NCBI GenBank assembly: GCA_902362865.1
Contig: CABIYE010000037.1
Span: 8,028-25,561, forward strand
Source of the DNA: Clostridiaceae bacterium
GTDB taxonomy: Bacteria > Bacillota > Clostridia > Lachnospirales > Lachnospiraceae
DNA length: 17,534 nt
Direction of reading: 5' to 3'
Numbering within the stretch: position 1 is the first letter of the stretch; every line of letters begins with the position of its first letter. The position numbers and the translations under genes were made by a program. A model generated the notes under the pieces. It was not told the DNA's origin, ran no database searches, and saw nothing but the letters and a program-made list of their open reading frames with translations. Positions 1-8,808 of this stretch are shown here, piece after piece.

Positions 1-1208
1 TGGCCGAAACCGCTATGCCGGGAGGAAAGAAAGGAGCCGTTCCTGCTTTTAACGGCATCGGTATAAGGGTTGCGGATTTTCATTGCCAGCATGCTGGAAG
101 CGGTCTGCACAAGTTTTAGCTGAATGTAGGGGGCTTCGGCCTGTTCGCAGCCATAGACTGCATTTTCCAGAAGATTTCCCATCATCACACACAAATCCTG
201 TTCAGAAATAGGAAGCTGGTCAGGCAGCTTCAGAGAGAATTCTGTCCGGATATTTCTGTCACGGCAGAGGGATTCATAATAAGAAAGAATAGCGTTCAAT
301 GCCGGTGAATCTGAATAAATGGTAAGTTCTGTTGAAGCGCTCTGGATATAGGATGAGACGTAAGTATCCAGGCGTGCATAGTCCTTCTGGTTCAATAATT
401 CTGAGATTACAATGAGCTGGTGGCGGAAATCGTGCCGGATCCGGCTGTTCTCCCGGACAGAGTTCAGAAGCTGCTGATACTGTGCCCCCTAGATGGATAA
501 AATCTCGTTGTAGTGTTCCAGATTCTGCTTTTCAGTGAAAGTATGGACAAACTGGTAGAAAAGCATATAAAGGAGAACAATCAATATAATCAGGCAGGTT
601 AGAACCGAGATATACATGAACCGTGCACGGCCGATATACATCCAGCTATAGTTATGGGGAATCAGAATATAGGTTACGATAACACATAAAAACGGAAATG
701 GGCAGACATAATTCCAAATCACCTTGGAATGAAAATGCGCAATCAGCCAGCCCAGGTATTTGGTAAAAGGCAGATAGAGAACGAAGTCTGCCAGCGTTAA
801 AAATGCAAGCTGGAAAAGGAAGCCCTCCACGGAGATATCCTGGTACGTATTGTCCGGGTGCAGGGAGACATCTATCAGCGTTGCGAAAATGCGGGAAAAA
901 CCGCTGATCATGTATACGGTAAGGAAAATAAAAAGTGATTTATTAAGCGGCAGTTCCAATTGCTGTTGATAAAAATAGAAGAAGAACACACCCGCAAACA
1001 TTGCCAGCAGGAATCTGGTTGGAAGGATTGTGAGATGGGAAACCGGGATGGAGAGCAGGAAAAAACCAACAAGACATGCAGCAGATCTCAGGAGTAGAGC
1101 AGAAGCTCTGCATCTGAGATAGTCTCGTACAGGAAATATGCATAAGAACATCAATGGGATCAGCATCGTACATGTATAGAGGATGTTGAAGATATTTAAT
1201 GTGTTCAT
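1..1208 (-). pseudogene. GHKL-family sensor histidine kinase interrupted by an in-frame amber codon (also partial at the left edge)
   Basis: Membrane sensor kinase of the LytTR-partnered, Agr/ComD-like GHKL class. It would phosphorylate the response regulator encoded 12 nt upstream. Translation starts at ATG 1206-1208 behind an AAGGAGA site that overlaps the end of the regulator gene. Residues 1-239 hold about six or seven hydrophobic segments (near residues 7-25, 38-57, 63-78, 91-110, 132-148, 168-185 and 198-217). A linker ending in NEILSI is then cut by TAG at 489-491. The same frame continues without further stops to base 1. It encodes the His box (SRIRHDFRHQL, His at about residue 259) and the N box (MGNLLENAV), so only the end of the ATPase domain lies outside the window. 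CAG to TAG is the simplest explanation, since Gln fits the linker. The truncated product would be a sensor with no kinase core. A sequencing error or stop suppression could restore function. Confidence 0.85.
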
Positions 1209-1220
1209 CCGTAGTTCTCC

Positions 1221-1946
1221 TTATATCTCATCGAGTTTCTCAAAATGGTAGTTGTGATAAGTGCTCTTAATAGAAGCACGGTCGGCTCTGCGGATGGGAA
1301 AACGATGACCGTCCTTCATGACGTATACATCCGTTTCCTCCGATATAATATGTTCCATATTCAGCAGAATCCCACGATTGCAGTTCAGAAAACATCCGCA
1401 GCTTTCTGTAAGTTCGCAGACTTTACTGAAAGGAATCCGATAGCGGTGCTCCGTCCCGTCTGTCATCAGGAATATTGTATAATTGTTGTCAGAAAGGATA
1501 TGCTGGATCCCATTAATCGGAAGCTGAACCGTCTGGCTGCCGCTGACAAAATCCAGAGTCCGGCGTATGGCGGGCAGCCGTCTGCGGATATCCGTAAGAA
1601 CCTGAAAAATCCGTTCCTTTGTAAAATCTTCCTTATCAATATAGTCGAAGCAATGGAGGCTTGCGGCCTGCCAGATATGTTCCCGGCTGACGGTCAAAAA
1701 GACAACAAGGCACTGGGCGCTCATTTCCCATAGCTTTCTGGCAGTCTCTATTCCATCCATGCATTCCATAAAAATATCTAAAAATACGGCGGTGTAATCA
1801 TTCTGGTTCAAAGAGGCAATAAAATCGCTTCCGTCTGAAAAACAGGAAATATCTATGCACAGAGAGTATTCCTTTTCATATTGGCGAATCAGTTGAATCA
1901 GCAGGGTGGATTCCTGCCGGTTGTCATCTACAACTGCGATATTCAT
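1221..1946 (-). CDS. LytTR-family response regulator (AgrA/VirR-like)
   Basis: DNA-binding response regulator of 241 residues, the usual length for the family. The receiver domain spans about residues 1-120, with the acidic pair D7/D8, the probable phosphoacceptor D57 in AVFLDIF, a Thr in FLTVS and a Lys in YIDKED. The LytTR DNA-binding domain covers about residues 143-235, with a typical C-terminal pattern around LNCNRGILLN and FPIRR. It is the first gene of a minus-strand pair with the GHKL kinase. The start ATG at 1944-1946 has only a purine-rich, weak ribosome site. LytTR regulators typically control extracellular products, and the gene is divergent from an operon of surface proteins. That operon, and possibly the regulator itself, is therefore the likely target; this is inferred from position. 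The partner kinase is disrupted, so the regulator may be uncoupled from its signal. Confidence 0.9.
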   Translation of the reverse strand: MNIAVVDDNRQESTLLIQLIRQYEKEYSLCIDISCFSDGSDFIASLNQNDYTAVFLDIFMECMDGIETARKLWEMSAQCLVVFLTVSREHIWQAASLHCFDYIDKEDFTKERIFQVLTDIRRRLPAIRRTLDFVSGSQTVQLPINGIQHILSDNNYTIFLMTDGTEHRYRIPFSKVCELTESCGCFLNCNRGILLNMEHIISEETDVYVMKDGHRFPIRRADRASIKSTYHNYHFEKLDEI

Positions 1947-2000
1947 AGCACATCCACTTTCCCTTTCCCTCTATATATGAGTGTATCAAAAATCCATATT

Positions 2001-2030
2001 ATTATAGCATCCATTCCTCCCGAAAATCTA
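2001..2030 (-). promoter_or_regulatory. Candidate promoter of the LytTR/GHKL pair
   Basis: On the minus strand a perfect TATAAT (2006 down to 2001) is preceded by TGC, giving an extended -10. The -35 position, 18 nt upstream, is only TAGATT (2030-2025) and lies in the left arm of the palindrome at 2023-2056. A strong -10 with a poor -35 inside a dyad suggests control by a bound regulator. This rests on sequence inspection only. Confidence 0.5.
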
Positions 2031-2056
2031 CCGTTTACACCAAATTGGTAGATTTT
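2023..2056. promoter_or_regulatory. Perfect 10-bp inverted repeat between the divergent regulator and surface operons (candidate operator)
   Basis: AAAATCTACC at 2023-2032 is repeated as its exact reverse complement GGTAGATTTT at 2047-2056, with a 14-nt spacer. The left arm runs into ACCGTTTAC, which is one mismatch from the published LytTR half-site pattern [TA][AC][CA]GTTN[AG][TG]. Each arm places TAGATT at the -35 distance from a -10-like element firing outwards. It most likely binds a dimeric regulator controlling both transcription units. An RNA hairpin in a 5' leader is the alternative. Confidence 0.6.
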
Positions 2057-2077
2057 ATTGAGAAAATTATTGATAAT
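2049..2077 (+). promoter_or_regulatory. Candidate promoter of the surface-protein operon
   Basis: TAGATT (2049-2054) within the right palindrome arm is followed after 17 nt by GATAAT (2072-2077). The -10 is reasonable and the -35 is poor, mirroring the minus-strand promoter on the other side. The match is modest, so other start points remain possible. Placement about 35-40 nt before the first gene's start codon supports it. Confidence 0.4.
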
Positions 2078-2118
2078 GAATCCGTAAATATATGAATAGC
2101 CTAAGGAGGAAAATGAGG

Positions 2119-2928
2119 ATGGCAGCAGGAGTAAAGGCACAAAACCAGAAAAGAACGAAGGTGGAACTTGCGCTGATGGTACTGGTGGCAATATCCATTG
2201 TGCGGCAGTTCTTCCTGGGAAATTATCATAATATGTTTCTGGGAATTCTTACATTGCTTTTGTTCATGGTACCAAAACTGATTGAGAAAAAGCTGAGAGT
2301 AGAGATTCCGATTGGGCTGGAGACAGTAATCCTGGTATTTATCTTCTGCGCGGAGATTCTGGGAGAAATCAATGCCTTTTATGTCAGAATCCCTATCTGG
2401 GATACCATTTTACATACGACCAATGGATTTCTGATGGCGGCAATCGGATTTGCGCTGATTGACATTTTCAATAGAAGCGAACGGTTTTCTATTAAGATGT
2501 CGCCGTTTTTCGTGGCGTTTGTGGCATTCTGTTTCTCCATGACGGTGGGAGTGCTGTGGGAATTCTTTGAATTCGGTATGGACTGGTTCTTCCAGACCGA
2601 CATGCAGAAGGACTGGATTCTTCCGGCAATCAGTTCTGTAAAGCTGAACCCTGACGGGGCAAACGTACCGGTGAAGGTAGCCATTGAATCGGTGATGATT
2701 AACGGAGAAGAGTGGAACCTGGGCGGTTATCTGGACGTTGGAATTGTAGATACCATGAAGGACCTGATGGTAAACTTTGTGGGAGCGATAGTATTTTCCA
2801 TCGTGGGAGTGATTTACCTGAGAAGAAGGGGAGAGGGCAAGCTTGCCGCGTCTCTGATTCCCCAGGTAAAAGGACAGGAAGAGGAAGGATGCGAAGAAGC
2901 ATCTGAAAAAAAGGAGGCGGTAGAGTGA
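2119..2928 (+). CDS. DUF2238-like polytopic membrane protein
   Basis: Predicted integral membrane protein of 269 residues with no established activity. The start is ATG 2119, because AAGGAGG at 2103-2109 lies 9 nt before it. An upstream in-frame ATG at 2092 lies before that site and ATG 2113 is too close to it. Hydrophobic segments occur near residues 16-30, 39-53, 66-82, 100-118, 128-147 and 215-232. Conserved-looking motifs are LHTTNGF (His99), WEFFEFGMD (Trp147) and DTMKDLMVNFVGA (Asp211). These recall the DUF2238 (YjdF-like) membrane family, which I recognise by pattern only. The C-terminal 30 residues are charged and Glu/Lys rich. The stop codon overlaps the GTG of the giant surface protein, so the two are probably translationally coupled. 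This hints at a role in its export, assembly or display, but that is inference. Confidence 0.8.
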   Translation: MAAGVKAQNQKRTKVELALMVLVAISIVRQFFLGNYHNMFLGILTLLLFMVPKLIEKKLRVEIPIGLETVILVFIFCAEILGEINAFYVRIPIWDTILHTTNGFLMAAIGFALIDIFNRSERFSIKMSPFFVAFVAFCFSMTVGVLWEFFEFGMDWFFQTDMQKDWILPAISSVKLNPDGANVPVKVAIESVMINGEEWNLGGYLDVGIVDTMKDLMVNFVGAIVFSIVGVIYLRRRGEGKLAASLIPQVKGQEEEGCEEASEKKEAVE

Positions 2929-5900
2929 AAAGAAACTGGAAGAAATGGACAGAAAAAGCGCTTAGTGCGGCGCTGATTGCAGCGATGGCGGCGGCATATC
3001 TGCCTGCAGCCAAAGGAGCGGAGGCAGAAGCGGCGGAGGCGTCCGCAGGAGGAACGACCTATGAGGGCGAGTTGAATGCCATGACCGACGAAGAATATGC
3101 GAAGTTCGGGCTGGCGAACAGTTCACCGGACGAATTTGACCCGGAGGATACGTCGAATCCGCTGGATGAGTATGAGTCAATCACACCTACAGAATTATTT
3201 GTGGGCTATGGGAATAAGACGAGTTCCTATGAAGCAGAATTTTTCATAGCGGATAATGTGACAGAATCTTCCGCAAGTGCGTTTAGTCTGGATACGATGG
3301 ATGACAAGTTGATAGGCAAGAAAGTCGATCTGGACGAAGGAAGTAAAAACATTCATGCTCTTGCAGAATGCGGGGCGGATATTGATGGAGACGGTACGGA
3401 TGAGCTGATAACGCAGGAAATTTATTCGATAAGGAATAGTAGCCGCGGATCGGAAGTACGTCTCTATGCCTATGATTATGATGAAGCAGCTGAGGAATGG
3501 GTGAAGATATCAGAATGCAGCACATCGATACATGATTCGAGTTCTGATTGGACGACTCAGATACGAACGGATTCCACGGAATGCCTGACCGGTCTGACGG
3601 CAGGAGATTTTAATGGCGACGGCAAGGAAGAAGTGGTGATGTATTATCCGATTGCATCCGGAAGGCTGTATATGTGGGATGGGAAGAGCAAGGAGGATGC
3701 CCATTATGTTATGGAGCTTAGTGATCTCAATGATGAGAATAATAGTTATAACCACATAACAGGCTTTACACAGTCGATCGTCTCCTTATCCACAACCAGT
3801 ATCTCAGGACGGGATGATCTGGTGATTAACATCAGCAAGCCTCTTACATCAAGCGGCGAATTCAGTACAAGCGGACAAAGCTCCCTTATGGCAATCTACC
3901 GCTATTCGATGGGGTGGGAATGTGAGTATAGGAGCAGCTTGACCTACGGCAGTACACGTATGAGATTTTGCTCTTCCACAGATACAGATGTGAACGGAAA
4001 TGGAATCGAAGAGCTTCTTATCGGCGGGTACAAGAATACCGAATGGAGTACGAACAATGACGTCGGGATACTGGATGCATCCAAGAATCTGATTCAGTTA
4101 ATCTGCTGGAATGAGACGGAGCAGAAGTATGAAGAGGTTTGGGATGCCCCGAAAGAGGTGGAAGCGCTTGCAAATCTTCCGCTTACAACAGTTATGACAG
4201 AACCGGCAGCATTGGCGGCAGGAAGATTTCATGCAGACTCTGATGCGGATCAGGTATTTTTGGAGGGCGTCGTGTCGAAGTTCGCCGGAGGTGAGGCAAA
4301 CGGCGCTTCGGAAAAAGAACGGCTGTCCGGCGGTTCTTTCTCAACGGAGTACAAGGCTCCTATAGATAACCTGAATGCAGCGTTTATCAGTACGGCGTGC
4401 GCCGGAACTTTTTCTACCAATGGAAGGGGCGCGGAACAACTTGTGTTTGTAGCGGGGGACTTCCAAGGCAGCAGTGATCATAGCAAGGTATATCTGGACG
4501 TCTATTGGATCTGGGAAAATGGTGATAAAAATCTTACCGGTTCTAAGTCAGATAATGATTACCTGAAGGGAAGAGCGTCACAGGGAGAAGGAAGTTTTCT
4601 GACGCTCTGCGCACTGGACGCAGATGAGGATACGGTTCAGGTGCAATATGAAGGAAAAACTTATGGATGGAGCGATCCGACCTTGTACTGTGTGTTGCAG
4701 AGCCCGCCGTACTGGAGCGAATTACAGTATAACAGTGAGACTTATGGCGCGGGAGAAGTATCCTATAGTATTAGCTATGGTTCGTCCACAGGACAGGAGA
4801 GGGAACATGGAGTGTCTCTTGGATTCTTTTTAGAGGCGTCTGCGGTGATTGGTCCCAGCTTTTTTGGAAATGGAGTGCAGGTAGGCGGCGGATTCGACTT
4901 TTCCGGCATGAAAGAACAGACGGAAAGCTGGGGAACCGAACACGAAGTAAATGATTCGGTAGAGTTCATTGTGGCGCCCGGAGAGGATCAGGCAATTATC
5001 CTGGCGATTCCGCTGGTTATCTATCATTATAAGATATGGATTCCGGAATATGAGGTTACCCAGGAGGAAGTAGACGCTTATAACGAATTGCGCAAGGAGA
5101 ATCCGGCGCTGGATCCTTATCCGTATGAGGAAGGAGAGATAGCGCCGGGAAGCTGGCAGGAGTATGATGTGCAGATGCAGCTGGAACCGGCATTCTCGAA
5201 TATTCCGATAGAGACATATAATGAGCTGGCGGAAGAATACAAAGATTCCAAAGGACTCCGACCTGTTACGGAAGAAACGCTGGCAAGCAAAACCATCGGG
5301 GATCCATCGACTTATCCGGGCAGTGAAGCGGAGATTAAAGAGCCTGGAAATGTAGAGAATTTACATATTTCCAGAAACGCTGTGCGGACCATTTCTTCGG
5401 AATCCGGGAAAAAGCTGACGTATGAGATTGCGAAAGACTCCACCCACGCCGAAACTACGGCTGTAAATTATGATGGTTCACTGTATGCAAAAGCAGAATT
5501 GGAAGGAAAGATTCCATTTGTCGGCGAGACCAGCGGAGAGGTTGCGATGGGGTTCAAATGGGAGCAGAGTGACGGTTGTACTTCGATGAATACATCTACC
5601 AATGGAATGGAATTTTCTACTACCATTTGTGATATGCCGAAAGGAAGCGATGACTATTCCTTTACGACACAGCTGGCAGTGTTCAATAATACAGACCTTC
5701 CGATGGGAGGCGGCCAGACGGATGCAGTGAATAAGCAGGGAAACGCCTATTGCGTAGGTTATATTGTGACCGGAGTGGATGCGCCGCCGAAAACAGCAGT
5801 AGACTTGCGGGTTTTTGCTACGACGGAGCATGAGGTGGCGCTGAAATGGGATACCTCTTCCTACCGTCCGGCGCAGTCCTGGGAAGTGTTTGTGGAAGAT

Positions 5901-8780
5901 CCGGTTACCGGACAGGAACATTCTCTTGGCATTACGAACGATACGTATTATGTGGCGACCCATTTGGATCCGGGAACGACTTACCGGTTTGCATTGAAAG
6001 CATATGAGGAGGAAGACGGGCGCGGCGATGCCAGTGTAATTAGTCGCTGGGTATCTGCAATCACGAAGGACAGCAGTTCTTCCGCCCCGTATTTTATAAA
6101 GCAGCCGCAGCGCGTAGTGGTAGCTCCTGATGACGGAGAAGTACATACCATGACGGCGGAAGCGCAGATTGGCGAAGGCATGGACGGGGCAGTCCTGACA
6201 TATCAATGGCAGAAATATACGCATGCGCACCTGACAGGGGAAGGAACCTGGGAGAATATTGACGGGGCGACGCAGGCCGTATATCAATTGCCGAAGGTTA
6301 CTTCAGAAAATGTCGGTGAGTTTGAAGAACAGACCCATTACCGTGTGGTTGCAACCCAGACAAAGGGAAGCAATATTAAGAGTGCAATCTCAAAGGTGGC
6401 AACTATGTATATCAATTCGGACGGAAGCGAGCATGACTTCTATGAATTGCAGCTTGGGCTGTCCGTGTCCGGGGAACAAGTAAGCGAGCAGAGCGGCGAC
6501 TATTATACAAGCGACGGGACGGCGGATTTTGCCGTTACAATCAGTCCGGCGGATGCAGACGGAAAGACGCCACTTGAAGGAATCATCCAATTGATGTATT
6601 GCGATGAGAGCGGGAAAGAAATCGGTGTTCTCGGAAGCGGAAGCTTTGCGGATGGAGAGAGGACTTGTGATATTTCCGTAAAAGAGATTCCGACAGGAAT
6701 TTATAAGGTCTATGCTTCTTATTTAAGTATCGGACCGGATGGAAGCGGAGATATCGAGAGCTTCTATCTCCCGGCGCAGTCTGATCCGGTAACGCTTCAC
6801 TCTGTGGAAGAGTATCGGATTACCTACCATATGAATGGCGGTATCAATCATTCAGCAAATCCGACGGTACTGACAAATGAGAGTGCAGCAGTTGTGCTGG
6901 AGGATCCGACGAGAAATTACTATACTTTCAACGGATGGTATCTGGACGAGGCGCTGACACAGCCCCTTGAAAATAATACGGTTGACCCGTTGACGCTGAC
7001 AGGCGATGTGGATTTGTACGCTGGATGGGAAGCGGTTTCCTGGCAGATTGCTTATGAATTAAACGGCGGGACGAACAGCCCGGATAATCCGGCTTCCTAT
7101 ACCGTGGAAGATACGGTAATCCTGAAAGATGCGGCAAAAGACGGCTGCCGTTTCCTTGGGTGGTATACACAAGGAGATTTCTCAGGAAATCCGGTAGAGA
7201 AAATTGACGGAGCGGCTGCGGCAGATGTTACCCTCTACGCAAAGTGGGAAGAAATTGAAGTTCCGTTTGACCGGGATGATGAAACAGGAGCTTATCTGAT
7301 TTCCAGCTATGAAGATCTGACGGCGATGGCACAGAAAATCCAGGATAACCCGAGCCAGTATGGAGCAGCAACTTACATACAGACCTGCAACATCAATTGT
7401 GGGGAGAGGGAGTGGACGCTGCCGCTTGGTACGCAAGAACATCCCTTCCAGGGAATTTATGAGGGCGAAGACTATTATATCCTGGGGCTGCGTCCTGTAA
7501 ATGGAAGCAATGGATTGTTTGGAGTGATTGGCGAGAGCGGTATGGTGAAGAATCTTTCGGTGATTGACTTTGATTATAGCGAGACGCCGGAGACGGCGGG
7601 CGGAATCGCCGGAATAAACCGGGGAAAAATCATCGGATGCGGAAGCGGCATTAATCTGACTTCTGCGGCGACTATTTTCCGCAACGGGGAAGCAGTACCG
7701 ATTTACACATTGAATTCAGATATAAAGGGAATCTGCGTGGGAGGAATTGCCGGACGCAATGAAGGCGTCATTCAGGACAGCCGCAGCAACGCGGCCGTAT
7801 CCGGAACCTGCGCGGGTGGAATTGCCGGAGAGAACACCGGAACCATCCTGAATGTATATAATGTAGGAACTGTGGCAGGAACGAATGCGGCAGGCAGCAC
7901 GGCGGGCGGCATTGCCGGAAAGAATTCCGGTGAAGGAAAGCTTCAGTACGGTTACAATGCTGCGGCCGTTACAGGCGCGGCGGCAGGAGGCATTGCCGGA
8001 ACCAGCGACAATACCAATATCCGGGATTTATGGTATTTGTCTGATATAACCGCAGCATGCACAAATCAGGAAGACGGGGCGCTGACCGTGGGACGGAAGA
8101 CGACGGCTGAAATGAAAACCCAGGAATTCTGTGATACATTGAATCATGCGATTGAAAAACAGAAAGAGGAGCTTGGCCTGCGGGATTGGGTCTACGGCGC
8201 AAGTGAAAATGAAGGATATCCAAGGCTTACGAGAGAAGTGGTGGTACAGCAGACTCTGACAAATGAGAAGCTTGGCATCAGCGTCAGCGGCTTGATTCAT
8301 CCGGGAGCAACTCTGAAGCTTGAAAAGCTTTCTTCAGACCATGCGGAATATAAGAGTGTTGCCGAGGCGCTGAAATCCGGCAAGCTGCTGGAAGGCTGGA
8401 AATTATCGCTGGTTTATGCGGACGGTACTTACAGCACATGGGAAGGAAAGCTTACCGTTACGTTGAAGCCGGAGACGAAAGAGAAGCTTAAGGATCTGAG
8501 TATCTTCCACCAAAACGATAAGGGCGATGTGCTTGAACTTAAGACACAGAATGACGGCGAACAATTAATTGTCCAGACAAATACGCTGGGAAGCTTCTGC
8601 GTTGTAAAGGGAGAGACGGGAAGCCAGACGACAGATAACCAGAATGGCAGCAGTCAGAATAATAAAAGTACAGTAAAGACAGGCGATACGGCGAATCCGG
8701 CTGTGCTGATCTTCCTGCTGCTGGTATCCGGAGGAATCATCATTCTTTTGTTTATCCGGCATAAAAAAAGACGTTCGTAG
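2925..8780 (+). CDS. Giant multidomain surface protein (1951 residues) with C-terminal VKTGD sorting signal
   Basis: Cell-wall-anchored adhesin-like protein. The start is GTG 2925 behind AAGGAGG (2911-2917), overlapping the preceding stop by 4 nt. A signal peptide covers about residues 1-32. FG-GAP/VCBS-like Ca-binding motifs follow: DIDGDGTDE near 150, AGDFNGDGKEE near 226 and DTDVNGNGIEE near 354, with weaker copies near 430 and 508. This suggests a beta-propeller. Two Gly/Ser-rich alternating beta segments lie near 612-712 and 850-910. After these come a fibronectin type III-like domain (about 951-1048), an Ig-like domain (1054-1164), another beta module (1172-1295) and two Listeria-Bacteroides repeats (1296-1442, each with NGG and GWY). 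A GLUG/beta-helix region with repeated GGIAG follows (about 1447-1702), then a beta-rich domain (1774-1898). The tail is an Asn/Gln/Ser spacer, VKTGD at 1917-1921, a hydrophobic span and HKKRRS. The motif departs from canonical LPXTG. The likely role is binding host or microbial ligands at the surface; no catalytic domain is recognised. Confidence 0.9.
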   Translation: MKRNWKKWTEKALSAALIAAMAAAYLPAAKGAEAEAAEASAGGTTYEGELNAMTDEEYAKFGLANSSPDEFDPEDTSNPLDEYESITPTELFVGYGNKTSSYEAEFFIADNVTESSASAFSLDTMDDKLIGKKVDLDEGSKNIHALAECGADIDGDGTDELITQEIYSIRNSSRGSEVRLYAYDYDEAAEEWVKISECSTSIHDSSSDWTTQIRTDSTECLTGLTAGDFNGDGKEEVVMYYPIASGRLYMWDGKSKEDAHYVMELSDLNDENNSYNHITGFTQSIVSLSTTSISGRDDLVINISKPLTSSGEFSTSGQSSLMAIYRYSMGWECEYRSSLTYGSTRMRFCSSTDTDVNGNGIEELLIGGYKNTEWSTNNDVGILDASKNLIQLICWNETEQKYEEVWDAPKEVEALANLPLTTVMTEPAALAAGRFHADSDADQVFLEGVVSKFAGGEANGASEKERLSGGSFSTEYKAPIDNLNAAFISTACAGTFSTNGRGAEQLVFVAGDFQGSSDHSKVYLDVYWIWENGDKNLTGSKSDNDYLKGRASQGEGSFLTLCALDADEDTVQVQYEGKTYGWSDPTLYCVLQSPPYWSELQYNSETYGAGEVSYSISYGSSTGQEREHGVSLGFFLEASAVIGPSFFGNGVQVGGGFDFSGMKEQTESWGTEHEVNDSVEFIVAPGEDQAIILAIPLVIYHYKIWIPEYEVTQEEVDAYNELRKENPALDPYPYEEGEIAPGSWQEYDVQMQLEPAFSNIPIETYNELAEEYKDSKGLRPVTEETLASKTIGDPSTYPGSEAEIKEPGNVENLHISRNAVRTISSESGKKLTYEIAKDSTHAETTAVNYDGSLYAKAELEGKIPFVGETSGEVAMGFKWEQSDGCTSMNTSTNGMEFSTTICDMPKGSDDYSFTTQLAVFNNTDLPMGGGQTDAVNKQGNAYCVGYIVTGVDAPPKTAVDLRVFATTEHEVALKWDTSSYRPAQSWEVFVEDPVTGQEHSLGITNDTYYVATHLDPGTTYRFALKAYEEEDGRGDASVISRWVSAITKDSSSSAPYFIKQPQRVVVAPDDGEVHTMTAEAQIGEGMDGAVLTYQWQKYTHAHLTGEGTWENIDGATQAVYQLPKVTSENVGEFEEQTHYRVVATQTKGSNIKSAISKVATMYINSDGSEHDFYELQLGLSVSGEQVSEQSGDYYTSDGTADFAVTISPADADGKTPLEGIIQLMYCDESGKEIGVLGSGSFADGERTCDISVKEIPTGIYKVYASYLSIGPDGSGDIESFYLPAQSDPVTLHSVEEYRITYHMNGGINHSANPTVLTNESAAVVLEDPTRNYYTFNGWYLDEALTQPLENNTVDPLTLTGDVDLYAGWEAVSWQIAYELNGGTNSPDNPASYTVEDTVILKDAAKDGCRFLGWYTQGDFSGNPVEKIDGAAAADVTLYAKWEEIEVPFDRDDETGAYLISSYEDLTAMAQKIQDNPSQYGAATYIQTCNINCGEREWTLPLGTQEHPFQGIYEGEDYYILGLRPVNGSNGLFGVIGESGMVKNLSVIDFDYSETPETAGGIAGINRGKIIGCGSGINLTSAATIFRNGEAVPIYTLNSDIKGICVGGIAGRNEGVIQDSRSNAAVSGTCAGGIAGENTGTILNVYNVGTVAGTNAAGSTAGGIAGKNSGEGKLQYGYNAAAVTGAAAGGIAGTSDNTNIRDLWYLSDITAACTNQEDGALTVGRKTTAEMKTQEFCDTLNHAIEKQKEELGLRDWVYGASENEGYPRLTREVVVQQTLTNEKLGISVSGLIHPGATLKLEKLSSDHAEYKSVAEALKSGKLLEGWKLSLVYADGTYSTWEGKLTVTLKPETKEKLKDLSIFHQNDKGDVLELKTQNDGEQLIVQTNTLGSFCVVKGETGSQTTDNQNGSSQNNKSTVKTGDTANPAVLIFLLLVSGGIIILLFIRHKKRRS

Positions 8781-8808
8781 CATAGGCTTCATGTAAGCGG
8801 AGGAAAGA

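Noticed and set aside
489..491. Pyrrolysine or programmed readthrough at the amber codon
   Set aside because: No pyl genes are in view and no special downstream structure was seen. A point mutation is simpler, so it is kept only as an alternative.
1245..1733. 162-codon plus-strand open frame opposite the response regulator
   Set aside because: The minus strand encodes a complete receiver plus LytTR protein, so this frame is a shadow.
2092..2118. Upstream ATG codons for the DUF2238-like gene
   Set aside because: The AAGGAGG site at 2103-2109 lies after ATG 2092 and only 3 nt before ATG 2113. ATG 2119 has the right spacing.
5478..6287. 269-codon minus-strand open frame inside the giant surface gene
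   Set aside because: It is antisense to a well-supported coding region. Its residues are rich in Arg, His, Cys and Ile with no domain pattern, and no ribosome site precedes it, as expected for a shadow frame.
7596..8020. Repeated GGAATTGCCGGA-like units as a DNA repeat array or CRISPR
   Set aside because: The units are irregularly spaced, in frame and encode GGIAG motifs of a GLUG region, so the repetition is at protein level.
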